Part shown: positions 25,589 through 34,902 of the stretch, piece by piece
How positions within the stretch are numbered: position 1 is the first letter of the stretch
Layout: each line of letters starts with the position of its first letter
Assembly: GCA_021813725.1 (NCBI GenBank)
Contig: JAKAJN010000019.1
Span: 1 to 34,902, forward strand
Origin: a bacterium
GTDB lineage: Bacteria; Gemmatimonadota; Gemmatimonadetes; Gemmatimonadales; Gemmatimonadaceae
Length of the DNA stretch: 34,902 nt
Direction: 5' to 3'
Made by a program: the position numbers and the translations under genes
The notes under the pieces: generated by a model
What the model was told of the DNA's origin: nothing
The model's database searches: none
Seen by the model: only the letters and a program-made list of their open reading frames with translations

Positions 25589-28500
25589 TTACGGTATCCG
25601 ACCCGGCGTATACGGCGCCCCCGCCTTCTCGAGCGCCGCCTCGATCCCGGGAATGGTCTCCTGCACCAGGGTGCGCAGTGCGGCCCGCTGCGGGGCGAAC
25701 AGTTGTTCCGCATACGTGACATCACGTAACATGGTCGTGGTCGGCGGCCCGAGCGTGCGCCCCATGTCCACACTGACGCGGTCGCTGATCGAGGGCGGCG
25801 TGCCTTCGTTGCGCGCCGCCAGGATGTCGTCGCCGCGCAGCGCCTCGAGGATGCCGCGCAGGGCCTGGACGGCCGTCGGAATCGCGAGCTGCACCGCCAC
25901 CGGCACCGCCGGTCCCTGCGCCGCCGCGCGCCGCATGGCATCGAGGCGCGTCATCGTCGCGTTGGCCAGTTCGACGGCGCCGCTCACCTGCCGCTGCAAC
26001 TCGCGCTGGCGGGCCATGAATGCGCCCCGCGCCGCGTGGTCGGCCATCGTCACGGTGCCCGCCGGGTCGTTGAGCACCGCGATCGTCTGCTTGGCGCCGA
26101 TCGGCGTCACGACGCCGTCCACCTTCTGCGCCACCGTGACGGTGTAGGTGCCGGGAATCACGTACGGGCCGCTCGGGCCGAACCCGCCTCCCTCGCCCTC
26201 GCCTTCGCCGCCGGCGGGGCGCGCGCGCCCGAGCGTTGGCGCGGAGAGGCGCAGATCCCACGCGACGCGCTGGAAACCCTTCGCCACTGGGCCGGTGAGC
26301 GTGCGGATGGCGGCGCCGGTGGAATCGAAGATCGTGATATTCACGGTTGGCGCCTCTTCCACGGCTTCCGCCTTCAACGCCTCGTTCGACGGATAGCTGA
26401 TCGCCTTGCCCGCCTTCTCCGCGGCCTTTTCCGCCTCGACACGCTTCGCCTGCTTCGTCTTGAGCGCCTCGGGAAGGAAATAGGTGACGACTGCGCCATA
26501 CGGCGGATTGTCGGCCGTGTAGAAATTCTCCCCCTGGAACGACTTGCCGCGGCCGCCGTAGTTCTGCGTCGTCATGTACAGCCAGGTGCGGCGCACCGGC
26601 TCGACGCCCGCGACCTTGAGCGACGCCGACGTGGCGCGCCGCAGAGGCGAGTAGTCGTCCAGCACGTAAAAGCCGCGGCCGAAGGTGGCGATCACGAGGT
26701 CGCTCTCGCGCTTTTGCACCACGAGGTCGCGCACCGCGATGGTCGGGAGTCCCGGCAGCTTGAACCAGTGCTTGCCACCGTCCTTGCTTGCCCAGGCGCC
26801 GAACTCGGTGCCGGCGAAAAGCAGGTTGGGATCGGCAAAATCTTCCGCGAACGCATACGTGGAGCCGCGGGCCGGCAGGTCGCCGGTGATGGCGCTCCAG
26901 GTGCGTCCCGCGTCCGTGCTCCGGAGCAGGTACGGCTTGAAGTCGCCGTTCTGGTGATTCTCCACTGCCACGTACACTGTCTTCGCGTCGTGCTGCGACG
27001 CCTTCACGCGGGCGACATACGCGTCCTTCGGCACCCCGGGAAGCGAATCGACGCGGCGCCATGCCTGGCCGCCGTCCTCGCTCACCTGAATCAACCCGTC
27101 ATCCGTGCCGACGTAGAGCAGTCCCGCGACCTTCGGTGACTCGGCGATGGCGCTGATGTTGCCATAAAGCGCCGTCGACTGATTCTTCGCCACGGCATCC
27201 GGGCCCCAGATCTTTCCCATCACGGGGAGCGCGTTGCGGTTGACCTGCCGAGACAGGTCGCCCGAGATGGCAGTCCAGGTGTTGCCGCGGTCATCGGAGC
27301 GGTAGAGTCGCTGCGACGCCGTGTAGAGCCGCGTGTGCAGGTGCGGCGAGATCAGAATGGGTGTGTCCCAGTTCCAGCGGGCCGGCGGCTCGCCCGGCTC
27401 CGTGGAGGGCTGGATGCCGACGCGCTGGCCGGTGCGACGATCGACGCGCACCATCGCGCCGTGCTGTGCCTCGGCGTAGATGGTGTTGGGGTCTTCCGGG
27501 TCGAGACGCGAGACGAAACCGTCGCCGCCCTGCGTCACCACCCAGTCCTGGTTCAGGATGCCGTGATCGGAGCGCGTGCGCGACGGGCCGTGGAGCGAGT
27601 AATTGTCCTGCGTGCCGCCGGCGATGTTGTAGAACGGCAGGTCGTTGTCCACGTCCACGTCATAGAACTGCGTGACCGGCAGGTTCTCGAAGAACGTCCA
27701 CGTGCCGCCGCGGTCCCAACTGCGATACAGTCCGCCATCATTGCCGACGAGGAGGTGGTCGGTGTTCTTCGGATCCACCCAGATCACGTGGTTGTCCACG
27801 TGCATGCTGCGCTGGCCCAGCGCGCGCAGGGTGCGGCCGCCGTCGTCCGAGACCTGGAAGATCACGTCGGGGATGTAGATGCGATCGACGTCCACCGGGT
27901 CGGTCCAGACGAGGCCGTAGTACATCGAGCCCTGGTTGTAGTCGGCGCGCTTCTCCCAGGTGACGCCATTGTCCGACGAACGATAGATGCCACCCTTGCG
28001 GTTGGCCGCTTCGACGTTGGCATAGACGATGTCCGGATTCACCGCTGACATCGCGATGCCGATGCGCCCCAGCTCCTCACCCGGCAGGCCCGTGTTGACC
28101 TTGGTCCAGGTCTTGCCGCCGTCGGTGCTGCGATGGATGGCGCTTTCCGGTCCGCCGTCGATGAGCGTGAAGAAGTGGCGGCGGCGCTGGTACGACGTGG
28201 CGATCACGACGTTGGGGTGGCGCGGGTCCACGGCGACATCGGTCACGCCGGTGTTGTCGCTGATCTTGAGTGCCTGCTCCCAGGTCTTGCCGCCGTCGGT
28301 CGACTTGTAGAGACCGCGATCGCCACCGGCGTTCCACAGCGGGCCCTGCGCCGCGACGTAGACGATGTCGCTGTTGCTCGGATCCACCACGATCTTGCCG
28401 ATGTGCTCGGACTGCTTGAGCCCGACGTTCTTCCACGTGCGTCCGTTGTCCTCGGACTTGTAGACGCCGTCGCCGTATGCCACCGAGCGCTGCGAATTGT

Positions 28501-28960
28501 TCTCGCCGGTGCCGACCCAGACGACATTCGGATTGCGCTGGTCGATGGCGATGTACGAGATCGAGTACGCCCCCTCGCGATCCATGATCGGCTGCCAGGT
28601 GGCACCGCCATTCACGGATTTCCACAGGTTGCCCGAGGCGGCGCCCACGTAAATGATTGCCGGGTTCGTCGGATGCACCGCGAGCGCCGCGATGCGTCCC
28701 GAGGTCATCGCCGGGCCGATGCTGCGCGCGCGCAGTCCGCCGAAGGCGTCGGTGGTGAAGGGCGACTTGGGAGTGGTGTCGACCGGCGCGGCCTTCTGTG
28801 CGGCGCCCTTGGGCGCGGCGGACTTGGCAGGGACGGCGGGTGCGGCCTTCTCGGCCGGCTTGCCGGGTGCCTGCTTGGCGGGCGTCGGGCCCTGCGCGAA
28901 CATCGCGAGCGGTGCGGCAACGAGAAGACTGCGAAGTGAGGCAATCAGTGGGCGCGTCAT
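25589..28960 (-). CDS. Secreted VPS10/sortilin-like BNR-repeat protein (copy 1)
   Basis: 1123 residues from the ATG at 28960. The signal peptide (about 1-22, ending AMFAQ) is followed by a Lys/Ala/Pro-rich linker (about 24-65). A large beta-propeller region carries about eleven Asp-box or BNR motifs of the form S-x-D-x-G-x-T-W, for example STDGGKTWTKV, SEDNGRTWKNV and STDAGRTWSAI. A C-terminal domain follows from about residue 790, with an Ig-like strand pattern (FDSTGAAIRTLTGPVAKGFQRVAWDLR) and a helical tail. Such proteins are often named glycosyl hydrolase, but no sialidase active site is visible. They are more safely described as sortilin-like propellers, abundant in Gemmatimonadota, of unproven function. 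Same direction as copy 2, with 153 bp between them. Confidence 0.92.
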   Translation of the reverse strand: MTRPLIASLRSLLVAAPLAMFAQGPTPAKQAPGKPAEKAAPAVPAKSAAPKGAAQKAAPVDTTPKSPFTTDAFGGLRARSIGPAMTSGRIAALAVHPTNPAIIYVGAASGNLWKSVNGGATWQPIMDREGAYSISYIAIDQRNPNVVWVGTGENNSQRSVAYGDGVYKSEDNGRTWKNVGLKQSEHIGKIVVDPSNSDIVYVAAQGPLWNAGGDRGLYKSTDGGKTWEQALKISDNTGVTDVAVDPRHPNVVIATSYQRRRHFFTLIDGGPESAIHRSTDGGKTWTKVNTGLPGEELGRIGIAMSAVNPDIVYANVEAANRKGGIYRSSDNGVTWEKRADYNQGSMYYGLVWTDPVDVDRIYIPDVIFQVSDDGGRTLRALGQRSMHVDNHVIWVDPKNTDHLLVGNDGGLYRSWDRGGTWTFFENLPVTQFYDVDVDNDLPFYNIAGGTQDNYSLHGPSRTRSDHGILNQDWVVTQGGDGFVSRLDPEDPNTIYAEAQHGAMVRVDRRTGQRVGIQPSTEPGEPPARWNWDTPILISPHLHTRLYTASQRLYRSDDRGNTWTAISGDLSRQVNRNALPVMGKIWGPDAVAKNQSTALYGNISAIAESPKVAGLLYVGTDDGLIQVSEDGGQAWRRVDSLPGVPKDAYVARVKASQHDAKTVYVAVENHQNGDFKPYLLRSTDAGRTWSAITGDLPARGSTYAFAEDFADPNLLFAGTEFGAWASKDGGKHWFKLPGLPTIAVRDLVVQKRESDLVIATFGRGFYVLDDYSPLRRATSASLKVAGVEPVRRTWLYMTTQNYGGRGKSFQGENFYTADNPPYGAVVTYFLPEALKTKQAKRVEAEKAAEKAGKAISYPSNEALKAEAVEEAPTVNITIFDSTGAAIRTLTGPVAKGFQRVAWDLRLSAPTLGRARPAGGEGEGEGGGFGPSGPYVIPGTYTVTVAQKVDGVVTPIGAKQTIAVLNDPAGTVTMADHAARGAFMARQRELQRQVSGAVELANATMTRLDAMRRAAAQGPAVPVAVQLAIPTAVQALRGILEALRGDDILAARNEGTPPSISDRVSVDMGRTLGPPTTTMLRDVTYAEQLFAPQRAALRTLVQETIPGIEAALEKAGAPYTPGRIP

Positions 28961-29057
28961 GGGAAGGCCAGGGTGAAGAGCTGGAGCCGTGCGAACGAAC
29001 GGCAGGACTGAAGCTCGCGCAATCGCGAGGCGCCTGCCAGCGATGACGACGGACGTG

Positions 29058-29091
29058 GCACGGGGGACGGCGGTGACGCCATCCCCCGTGC
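29058..29091 (-). terminator. Hairpin between the two minus-strand VPS10-like genes
   Basis: 10-bp arms (29058-29067 and 29082-29091; GCACGGGGGA and complement), one C/A mismatch, then a further 4-bp stem (GGCG/CGCC) closed by a GTGA loop. It starts 23 nt downstream of the stop of copy 2, so it is well placed to terminate that transcript or to trim read-through into copy 1. No U run. Confidence 0.65.
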
Positions 29092-29113
29092 ACGGTACGC
29101 CGTCGCGGGCGTG

Positions 29114-32100
29114 CTACCGATCATCGTCCTCGCCGAACGGGGAGAATCCTGCGTCGCCGCCGCTCACGCGCTCGACGCGCAGGACCTGCTTGTACGTCTT
29201 GTCGCCGACCTTGAGCGTCACGAGGTACGACCCCGTGCCGACTTCGCCGCCGCCGGCGCCGAAGCCGCCGAAGCCGCGTCCGGCCGGCGCCGGCACCTTG
29301 AGGCCGATCAGGTCGAAGATCTTGCGCACGTTCTCCGGCTCGGGGCCGCGCGCTGGCGGGCCGCCTTCGCCCGCGGCCGCTGTTCCCGCACGCGGAACCT
29401 GACCTTCGCCCGGGCGCGCGCAGAATGCGTCCCACTGTGTGAGCGGACGCTCGCAGCCGACCGCTCCGCGTCCGCCGCCGCCACCGCCACCGAAGCGTCC
29501 GCCAGAGCCGCCGCCGGCCGGCGGGTTGAGCAGCTGCTTGACGCGCGCAATGGCTGCGCTGTCATAGCCGGCCTTCGTGAGCGAGTCGAGCACCGCCGGA
29601 CCGCGCGTCGCCTTGAGAATGGAATCGCGCTTCTCCGACGGCGACAGCGCGGCCGGCGTGGCGGCCGGCCGCGCCGTGCTGCGGTAGTTCCAGGACACCG
29701 AACGGAGTCCAGTGCCCCCGGTACCGTTGAGCGTCGCGAGTTCCTCTCCCGAGGCATCGGAGACGGTTACCCGCACCGACGATGGCGCGTTGGCGCCGAG
29801 CCGGTAGAAAATCTCCGCGCCGTAGGGAGGACTCGGCGTGGCAAAGAAGGCCTGCGCATTGCCGTTGCCGCTCGCCATCCGGGCCGGCCCTTCGCCCCAC
29901 TGATAGGCCGTGCGTGGCGCAAAGAGATGCGCCCCCGCCGCAAGCACGTCGGCATTCAGCTGTTGCAAGGGGGTGATGTCGGCAATCCAGATGCCGCGCC
30001 CGTGCGTCGCCGCGATGAGTTCGTGATCGCGTGGATGGATCTTGAGGTCGTACACGGGCACCGTCGGCATGCCGCTCATGAACCGCGACCAGGTGGCGCC
30101 CTTGTCAATGGACGCGTACACCGCCACGGACGAACCCACGAAGAGGAGATTCGCGTTGGTCGGATCCTCGCGGATGACGTGCAGGTAGTCGCCCGGCATG
30201 TCCTTCGGGAGGTTGTTCACGATCGAGCGGAACGTCTTGCCGCCGTCGTTGGTCACGTACAGATACGGCGTGAAGTCGTTGTTGCGGTGGTTGTCGAACG
30301 CCACGTAGAACGTCAGCGAGTCAACGTGCGACGGCTCGATGCGCGTGACGTAGATCTCCGTGTGCGGCAAGCCCGGGAATCGGCTCGCCGGCGCCGCCTT
30401 CGCCCCCTTCCGCGGCGCCGCCGGCATCGCCGTCAGGTTCTCCCACGACGCGCCGTCGTTGCTCGACGTCCAGACGTTGCCGTCGTCGGTGCCGGCGTAC
30501 AGCAGGCCGGGCTTCACGTACGACTCGGCGAGCGCGACGACCGTGCCGTACGTCTCCGCGCCGGTGGCATCCAGCGTGATGCCGCCGGTGAGATTCATGG
30601 ATGTGTCGATCTTTGCCGCGAGCTGCTTCGACAGATCAGGCGAGATCAGGAAGAGGTCGTCCCCCTGCTTGGTGCTCTTGAGCACGCGGTTGCCGCCGAA
30701 GTAGAACGTCTGCGGATTGTGCGGCGACAGGAAGAACGGCGAATTCCAGTTGAAGCGCAGGGCCAGCGCGACGGAATCCTGCTTCTGCTTCGCCTTGAGT
30801 GCGTTGACCGCTGCCGTGACCTCCTTGCTGGCCGGCTTGGTGATGTCGCCGCGCACGATGGCGATGGAGTCCTCCCAGCGCTTGTACTGATCCTGCCACG
30901 ACGGCTTGCGCAGGCCAGTGCGTTCGCCGGTGCGCACGTTCACGCGCGACACGTTGCCACCCTGCGATTCGCCAAAGGCGATGTCGGGGTTGGTCGGGTC
31001 CTGCGCCGTGTAGAAACCGTCGCCGCCCGCAATGGTGAACCAGTACGCGAGATTCACCGAGCCGTTCTTGCTGCGGCTCGGACCGCACCACGTGCCGTTG
31101 TCCTGCGCGCCGGCGCAGACGGCGTACGGCACGTTCATGTCGTAGCTGACTTCGTAGAACTGCGCGAGCGGCAGGTTCTGCGGCTGGATGTAATTGCCGC
31201 CCTTGTCGAACGAGATCGCGATGCCGCCGTCATTGGCGATGACGAGGCGCTCGGGATCGTTGGGGTCGATCCACATGCCGTGGTCGTCCACGTGCACGGC
31301 CTGCGCGGCCGGGCGCGACGTCTTGCCGCCGTCGTCCGACACCTGGAGCTGGGTGGACGAGAAATAGACCCGGTCAGGGTTCTTCGGATCCACGCGCACC
31401 TGCGAGTAATAGAATGGGCGCACGTTGGCGTTGTTCGTCTTCACCCACGTTTTGCCGGCATCAGCCGAGCGATACAGGCCGTTGTCCGGCGGCACGCGCT
31501 CGGCGGCGAACGCGCCATCCTTGCTGGACCGGGCGGCCTCGACCATCGCGTACACGATGTCGGGGTTGCTCAGCGACACGGAAAGCCCGATGCGTCCCTT
31601 GGCCCCGGTCGGGAATCCGTTGCCCGTGATCTCTGTCCAGCTCTTGCCGCCGTCGGTCGACTTCCAGAGGGCCGAACCGGGGCCGCCGCTCCTGAGCGAG
31701 TACGGCGTCCGGAGTCGTTCGTACGAGGCCGCGTAGACGACGTCCGGACTGCGAGGGTCGAGCGCGACATCCACGAAGCCGGCCTTGTCACTGATGAACT
31801 TCACCAGCTGCCACGTCGCGCCGCCGTCGGTGGTCTTGTACAGGCCGCGGTCGGGGTTGCTCGTCCACGCCGCGCCGAGAGCCGCCACCCAGACGACGTT
31901 CGGATTGCGCGGGTCAACGGCAATGCGGCCGATGTGCTGCGTCTTCTCGAGGCCCATCGCCTTCCAGGTGATGCCGCCATCGGTGGACTTGAAAATGCCC
32001 GCACCGGGCTCGATGCTGTTGCGCGAATGTGGTTCACCGGTGCCGAGCCAGACCTGCTGCGTGTCGGACGGGGCGATGGCCATCACGCCCATCGAGGCCA

Positions 32101-32350
32101 CGCGCTTGTCATCGAAGACCGGGCGCCAGGTCTGTCCGTTGTTCGTGGTCTTCCAAACGCCGCCCGCGGCGGCGGCGACGAAGAGGGTCTTGCTGGGGCC
32201 GGGAATGCCGACGACGTCGGAGAGGCGGCCCATGAAATTCGCCGGTCCGACATTGCGCCACTTCAGCGCGGCGGTGGCGGACGAATCGAGCGCCTGCGCG
32301 TGCGCGGAGGCCGCAGCACCACAGAGGAGGAGTGCCAAACGGAATCGCAT
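29114..32350 (-). CDS. Secreted VPS10/sortilin-like BNR-repeat protein (copy 2)
   Basis: 1078 residues from the ATG at 32350, which has GAGGA upstream and opens a signal peptide (MRFRLALLLCGAAASAHAQA). The longer frame reaching 32488 was rejected because its first 46 residues are not a signal sequence. About ten BNR or Asp-box motifs occur in the propeller (STDGGITWKAM, TTDGGATWQLV, STDGGKSWTEI). An Ig-like segment near residue 900 follows, then a very Gly-rich stretch of about twenty residues, then a terminal module containing GSYLVTLKVGDKTYKQVLRV and an acidic end FGEDDDR. No catalytic motif is recognised. Copies 1 and 3 are paralogues. It shares a 137-bp divergent promoter region with copy 3. 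Confidence 0.92.
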   Translation of the reverse strand: MRFRLALLLCGAAASAHAQALDSSATAALKWRNVGPANFMGRLSDVVGIPGPSKTLFVAAAAGGVWKTTNNGQTWRPVFDDKRVASMGVMAIAPSDTQQVWLGTGEPHSRNSIEPGAGIFKSTDGGITWKAMGLEKTQHIGRIAVDPRNPNVVWVAALGAAWTSNPDRGLYKTTDGGATWQLVKFISDKAGFVDVALDPRSPDVVYAASYERLRTPYSLRSGGPGSALWKSTDGGKSWTEITGNGFPTGAKGRIGLSVSLSNPDIVYAMVEAARSSKDGAFAAERVPPDNGLYRSADAGKTWVKTNNANVRPFYYSQVRVDPKNPDRVYFSSTQLQVSDDGGKTSRPAAQAVHVDDHGMWIDPNDPERLVIANDGGIAISFDKGGNYIQPQNLPLAQFYEVSYDMNVPYAVCAGAQDNGTWCGPSRSKNGSVNLAYWFTIAGGDGFYTAQDPTNPDIAFGESQGGNVSRVNVRTGERTGLRKPSWQDQYKRWEDSIAIVRGDITKPASKEVTAAVNALKAKQKQDSVALALRFNWNSPFFLSPHNPQTFYFGGNRVLKSTKQGDDLFLISPDLSKQLAAKIDTSMNLTGGITLDATGAETYGTVVALAESYVKPGLLYAGTDDGNVWTSSNDGASWENLTAMPAAPRKGAKAAPASRFPGLPHTEIYVTRIEPSHVDSLTFYVAFDNHRNNDFTPYLYVTNDGGKTFRSIVNNLPKDMPGDYLHVIREDPTNANLLFVGSSVAVYASIDKGATWSRFMSGMPTVPVYDLKIHPRDHELIAATHGRGIWIADITPLQQLNADVLAAGAHLFAPRTAYQWGEGPARMASGNGNAQAFFATPSPPYGAEIFYRLGANAPSSVRVTVSDASGEELATLNGTGGTGLRSVSWNYRSTARPAATPAALSPSEKRDSILKATRGPAVLDSLTKAGYDSAAIARVKQLLNPPAGGGSGGRFGGGGGGGRGAVGCERPLTQWDAFCARPGEGQVPRAGTAAAGEGGPPARGPEPENVRKIFDLIGLKVPAPAGRGFGGFGAGGGEVGTGSYLVTLKVGDKTYKQVLRVERVSGGDAGFSPFGEDDDR

Positions 32351-32487
32351 GAGGGTCCTCGGGCGAGATGGGGCGGAGCTATCGTAGAGGTACGCCGGGC
32401 GTGGCGCGACCGTTGGAGTTGTTCCCCCCGCTAGCCGTGGACGCGCCACGAAGCAAATTTCGCCCCGGACCTCCCACCGGACCCCCA
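32351..32487. promoter_or_regulatory. Divergent promoter region of VPS10-like copies 2 and 3
   Basis: 137 bp separate the two divergent start codons. A minus-strand TACGAT about 30 nt before the ATG at 32350 is a possible -10. On the plus strand the only AT-rich run is CAAATT near 32453. No good -35 was found for either, so only the region is annotated. Confidence 0.4.
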
Positions 32488-34902
32488 ATGCGCGCCTCGC
32501 TCCCCCTCTCGCTCCTGCTCGCGCTGCCGCTCGCGGCGCAGCGACCCAAGCCCGCGACCGCCGCGACGGCGATGCCGGCCGTGTACGACTCGTCGCTCTT
32601 CCGTGCGCTGCAGTGGCGCAACATCGGCCCGTTTCGCGGTGGCCGCGCGGTGGCGGTGAGCGGCGTGACGACGCAGCCGCTCACGTACTACGCCGGCTAC
32701 ACCGGCGGCGGCGTGTGGAAGACGGAAGATGCCGGCATCAACTGGAAGAACATCTCCGACGGGTTCTTCCACACCAGTTCGATCGGGGCAATTGCGGTGG
32801 CGGAGTCGGACCCGAACGTGGTCTACGTCGGCACCGGCGAGCACGCCGTCCGCGGCCAGTCGTCGTCGTTTGGCGATGGCGTCTATAAGTCGACGGATGC
32901 TGGCCGGACCTGGACGCGCGTCGGACTCGAGTTGACGCGGCAGATCTCCGCCATTCGCGTGCACCCGCGCAACGCGGACTTGGTGTACGTGGCGGCGCAA
33001 GGCGACCGGTGGACCGGCACGCCGGACCGGGGCATCTACCGCTCGACCGACGGCGGCAAAACCTGGATGCTCGTGCTGAAGGGGGAGAACGCGACCAGCG
33101 GTGCGAGCGCGCTCTCGATGGATCCGACGAATCCGCGCATGCTGTATGCGGCGTTCTGGGACCACCAGCGCCTGCCGTGGATGGTTCGCTCCGGTGGGGC
33201 GGGGAGCGGCATCTGGAAGAGCACGGATGGCGGCGACACGTGGAGTCGACTGACCACCGGCCTTCCCAAGCTGATGGGGAAGATCGGCGTGGATGTTTCG
33301 CCGGCAAACCCCGACCGGGTATTCGCGATCGTCGAGGCCGAGAAGGGCGGACTCTACCGCTCGGACGACGCCGGCAAGTCGTGGAGACTGTTGAGCGAGG
33401 ACCGGCTGATCCAGACGCGGTCGTGGTACTACATGAACGTCACGGCCGATCCGAAGAACGCGGATGTCGTGTGGGTGATGAACGCGCCGATCCTGCGGTC
33501 CATCGATGGCGGCGCGACCTTTGCGACGGTACCGGCCAGGCACGGCGACAACCACGGGCTGTGGATCAACCCGGCCGACCCGCGCTACGTGGCCAATGCC
33601 AACGACGGCGGCGCCACGATCTCGCTCGACGGCGGCAAGAGCTGGAGCACGCAGGACAACCAGCCGACGGCGCAGTTCTACCACGTCGCCGTGGACGACG
33701 TGTATCCGTATCGCCTGTACGCCGGCCAGCAGGACAACACGTCGGTGATCATCAAGAGCCGCAGCGACGGTGCGTCCCTTGACGTGAACGACTGGTATCC
33801 CGGTCCTGGCTGCGAGAGCGCCAATGTCGGGGTGGACCGCGCGCACCCGCGCTACGTGTACGGTGGCTGTTACCAGGGGATCATCGACGAGCTCGACGTG
33901 CAGACCGGTTTGTCGCGGCAGGTGATGCCGTATCCGGCGCTCAACCTCACGGAGCCGTCCGACCAGACCAGATACCGCTACAACTGGACGGCGCCGATCG
34001 TCGTGTCGCAGCACGACGGCCGCGTGGTGTACCACGGCGGCAACGTGCTGTTCCGGACGAGCGATCGCGGCAAGCACTGGACGCCCATCTCGCCGGACCT
34101 TACGCGCAACGACAAGGCGACGCAGGGGCGCGGCGGCGGCCCGATCACCAACGAGGGGGCGGGGGGCGAGATCTACAACACCATCGTGACGATCAGCGAG
34201 TCACCGAAGGATGCCGGCGTCCTGTGGGTGGGGACGGACGACGGCCTGGTGCAGGTGACGCGGGACGGTGGGCAGACGTGGGCGAATGTTACGCCAAGTA
34301 ACGTTGGCGAGGGGCTCGCCAACCACCTCGAAGCCTCGCCGCACGATGCGGCCACCGCCTACCTCGCCTTCCGCCGTGACCGGCGTGGCGAGTACACGCC
34401 GTACGCCTTCAAGACAACCGACTACGGCCGGACCTGGACGCGAATCTCCACCGGCCTGCGCGATGGCGAGCCGGTGCGCAGCCTGCGCGCCGATCCCTCG
34501 CGCGCCGGCCTGCTCTATGCCGCCACGGAGACCGGCGTCTACGTGTCGTTCAACGACGGCGGGCTCTGGCAGCCGTTCTCGCAGAACCTGCCGGTCACGC
34601 CGGTCACCGATCTCGCGGTGCGGCACGACAACCTCTACGCGAGCACCGAGGGGCGCGCCTTCTGGGTGCTGGATGACCTGAGCGCGGTGCGGCAGCTCGC
34701 CGACAGCATCGCGAAGGCGCCGGCGCACCTCTTCGCGCCGCGCGCCGCGCTGGAGGTCCCCGGTGCGAACCCGCCGGTGCGTGACGCGGGGCGCAACGCG
34801 CCGCCGGGGGCGAACATCTACTACTCGCTCGCCAGCGCGCCCGACACCGCGACGGCGCTCACGCTCGAGTTCCTCGATGCGCGGGGTGCCGTCGTGCGCA
34901 GC
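32488..34902 (+). CDS. Secreted VPS10/sortilin-like BNR-repeat protein (copy 3, partial)
   Basis: 805 residues are visible from the ATG at 32488 to the window edge, where the frame is still open. The signal peptide is MRASLPLSLLLALPLAAQ. LQWRNIGPFRGGRAVAVSGV opens the propeller, as in copy 2 (KWRNVGPANFMGRLSD). About eleven Asp-box motifs are present (STDAGRTWTRV, STDGGKTWMLV, STDGGDTWSRL, TRDGGQTWANV). The visible end is entering the Ig-like C-terminal region (YSLASAPDTATALTLEFLDARG). Two cysteines in PGPGCESANVG and YVYGGCYQG lie in the mid-propeller. Compared with copies 1 and 2 (1123 and 1078 residues), roughly 250-300 residues are missing beyond the edge. Confidence 0.92.
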   Translation, partial: MRASLPLSLLLALPLAAQRPKPATAATAMPAVYDSSLFRALQWRNIGPFRGGRAVAVSGVTTQPLTYYAGYTGGGVWKTEDAGINWKNISDGFFHTSSIGAIAVAESDPNVVYVGTGEHAVRGQSSSFGDGVYKSTDAGRTWTRVGLELTRQISAIRVHPRNADLVYVAAQGDRWTGTPDRGIYRSTDGGKTWMLVLKGENATSGASALSMDPTNPRMLYAAFWDHQRLPWMVRSGGAGSGIWKSTDGGDTWSRLTTGLPKLMGKIGVDVSPANPDRVFAIVEAEKGGLYRSDDAGKSWRLLSEDRLIQTRSWYYMNVTADPKNADVVWVMNAPILRSIDGGATFATVPARHGDNHGLWINPADPRYVANANDGGATISLDGGKSWSTQDNQPTAQFYHVAVDDVYPYRLYAGQQDNTSVIIKSRSDGASLDVNDWYPGPGCESANVGVDRAHPRYVYGGCYQGIIDELDVQTGLSRQVMPYPALNLTEPSDQTRYRYNWTAPIVVSQHDGRVVYHGGNVLFRTSDRGKHWTPISPDLTRNDKATQGRGGGPITNEGAGGEIYNTIVTISESPKDAGVLWVGTDDGLVQVTRDGGQTWANVTPSNVGEGLANHLEASPHDAATAYLAFRRDRRGEYTPYAFKTTDYGRTWTRISTGLRDGEPVRSLRADPSRAGLLYAATETGVYVSFNDGGLWQPFSQNLPVTPVTDLAVRHDNLYASTEGRAFWVLDDLSAVRQLADSIAKAPAHLFAPRAALEVPGANPPVRDAGRNAPPGANIYYSLASAPDTATALTLEFLDARGAVVRS

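Noticed and set aside
29111-32434. Plus-strand open frame of 1107 codons
   Set aside because: Antisense to VPS10-like copy 2. It shows His/Arg/Val-rich shadow composition and no recognisable motif.
25589-34902. Sialidase or other glycosidase function for the BNR-repeat proteins
   Set aside because: Asp-box motifs are structural. The Arg triad and catalytic residues of sialidases could not be identified.

Overview
High-GC bacterial chromosome, protein-coding almost throughout, with no rRNA, tRNA, CRISPR array or insertion sequence visible. The mix points to a Gemmatimonadota-like Gram-negative soil or freshwater bacterium: very large secreted VPS10/BNR-repeat proteins, a DUF5916 outer-membrane protein, many MacB-type permeases, a TolC-type channel, and eukaryote-like kinase and SET proteins. 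This assignment is an inference from gene content, not from a marker gene.

Region 1 (1-13053, all minus strand) is a large tripartite-efflux/ABC locus. In transcription order it holds a small secreted protein of unknown function, a TolC-like outer-membrane channel, a MacA/YknX-like periplasmic adaptor, one MacB/LolD-like ATPase, and then six MacB/FtsX-type permeases in three consecutive A-B pairs (8444-5938, 5806-3300, 1981 to the left edge). An MFS exporter of the TetA/DHA1 type sits between pairs 2 and 3. In every pair the A gene ends in Arg-Gln-Glu-stop and its CAG GAG codons form the Shine-Dalgarno sequence of the B partner. Heptanucleotide AGACGGN repeats lie just downstream of two of the B genes. 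One forms a perfect 21-bp inverted repeat. The likely product is one or more heterodimeric ABC exporters sharing one ATPase, adaptor and channel.

Region 2 (13155-18956, plus strand) is a signalling pair: a 1340-residue NtrY-like histidine kinase with three predicted extracytoplasmic segments, followed 15 nt later by a cytoplasmic Ser/Thr kinase built as a pseudokinase-kinase tandem. No response regulator is present.

Region 3 (18953-25503) is mixed: an aldehyde dehydrogenase of the succinate-semialdehyde dehydrogenase type (minus), a SET-domain protein lysine methyltransferase (plus), a KirBac-type inward-rectifier potassium channel (minus), a DUF5916/CBM9-like outer-membrane protein (plus), and a fold-III PLP enzyme of the D-serine dehydratase/D-threonine aldolase family (plus), closed by a strong hairpin.

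Region 4 (25589-34902) carries three paralogous secreted VPS10/BNR-repeat proteins of roughly 1100 residues. Two run on the minus strand. The third diverges on the plus strand and is cut by the right edge. No gene-free stretch exceeds 300 bases; the longest is the 219-bp gap at 8445-8663, which holds a nested inverted repeat.
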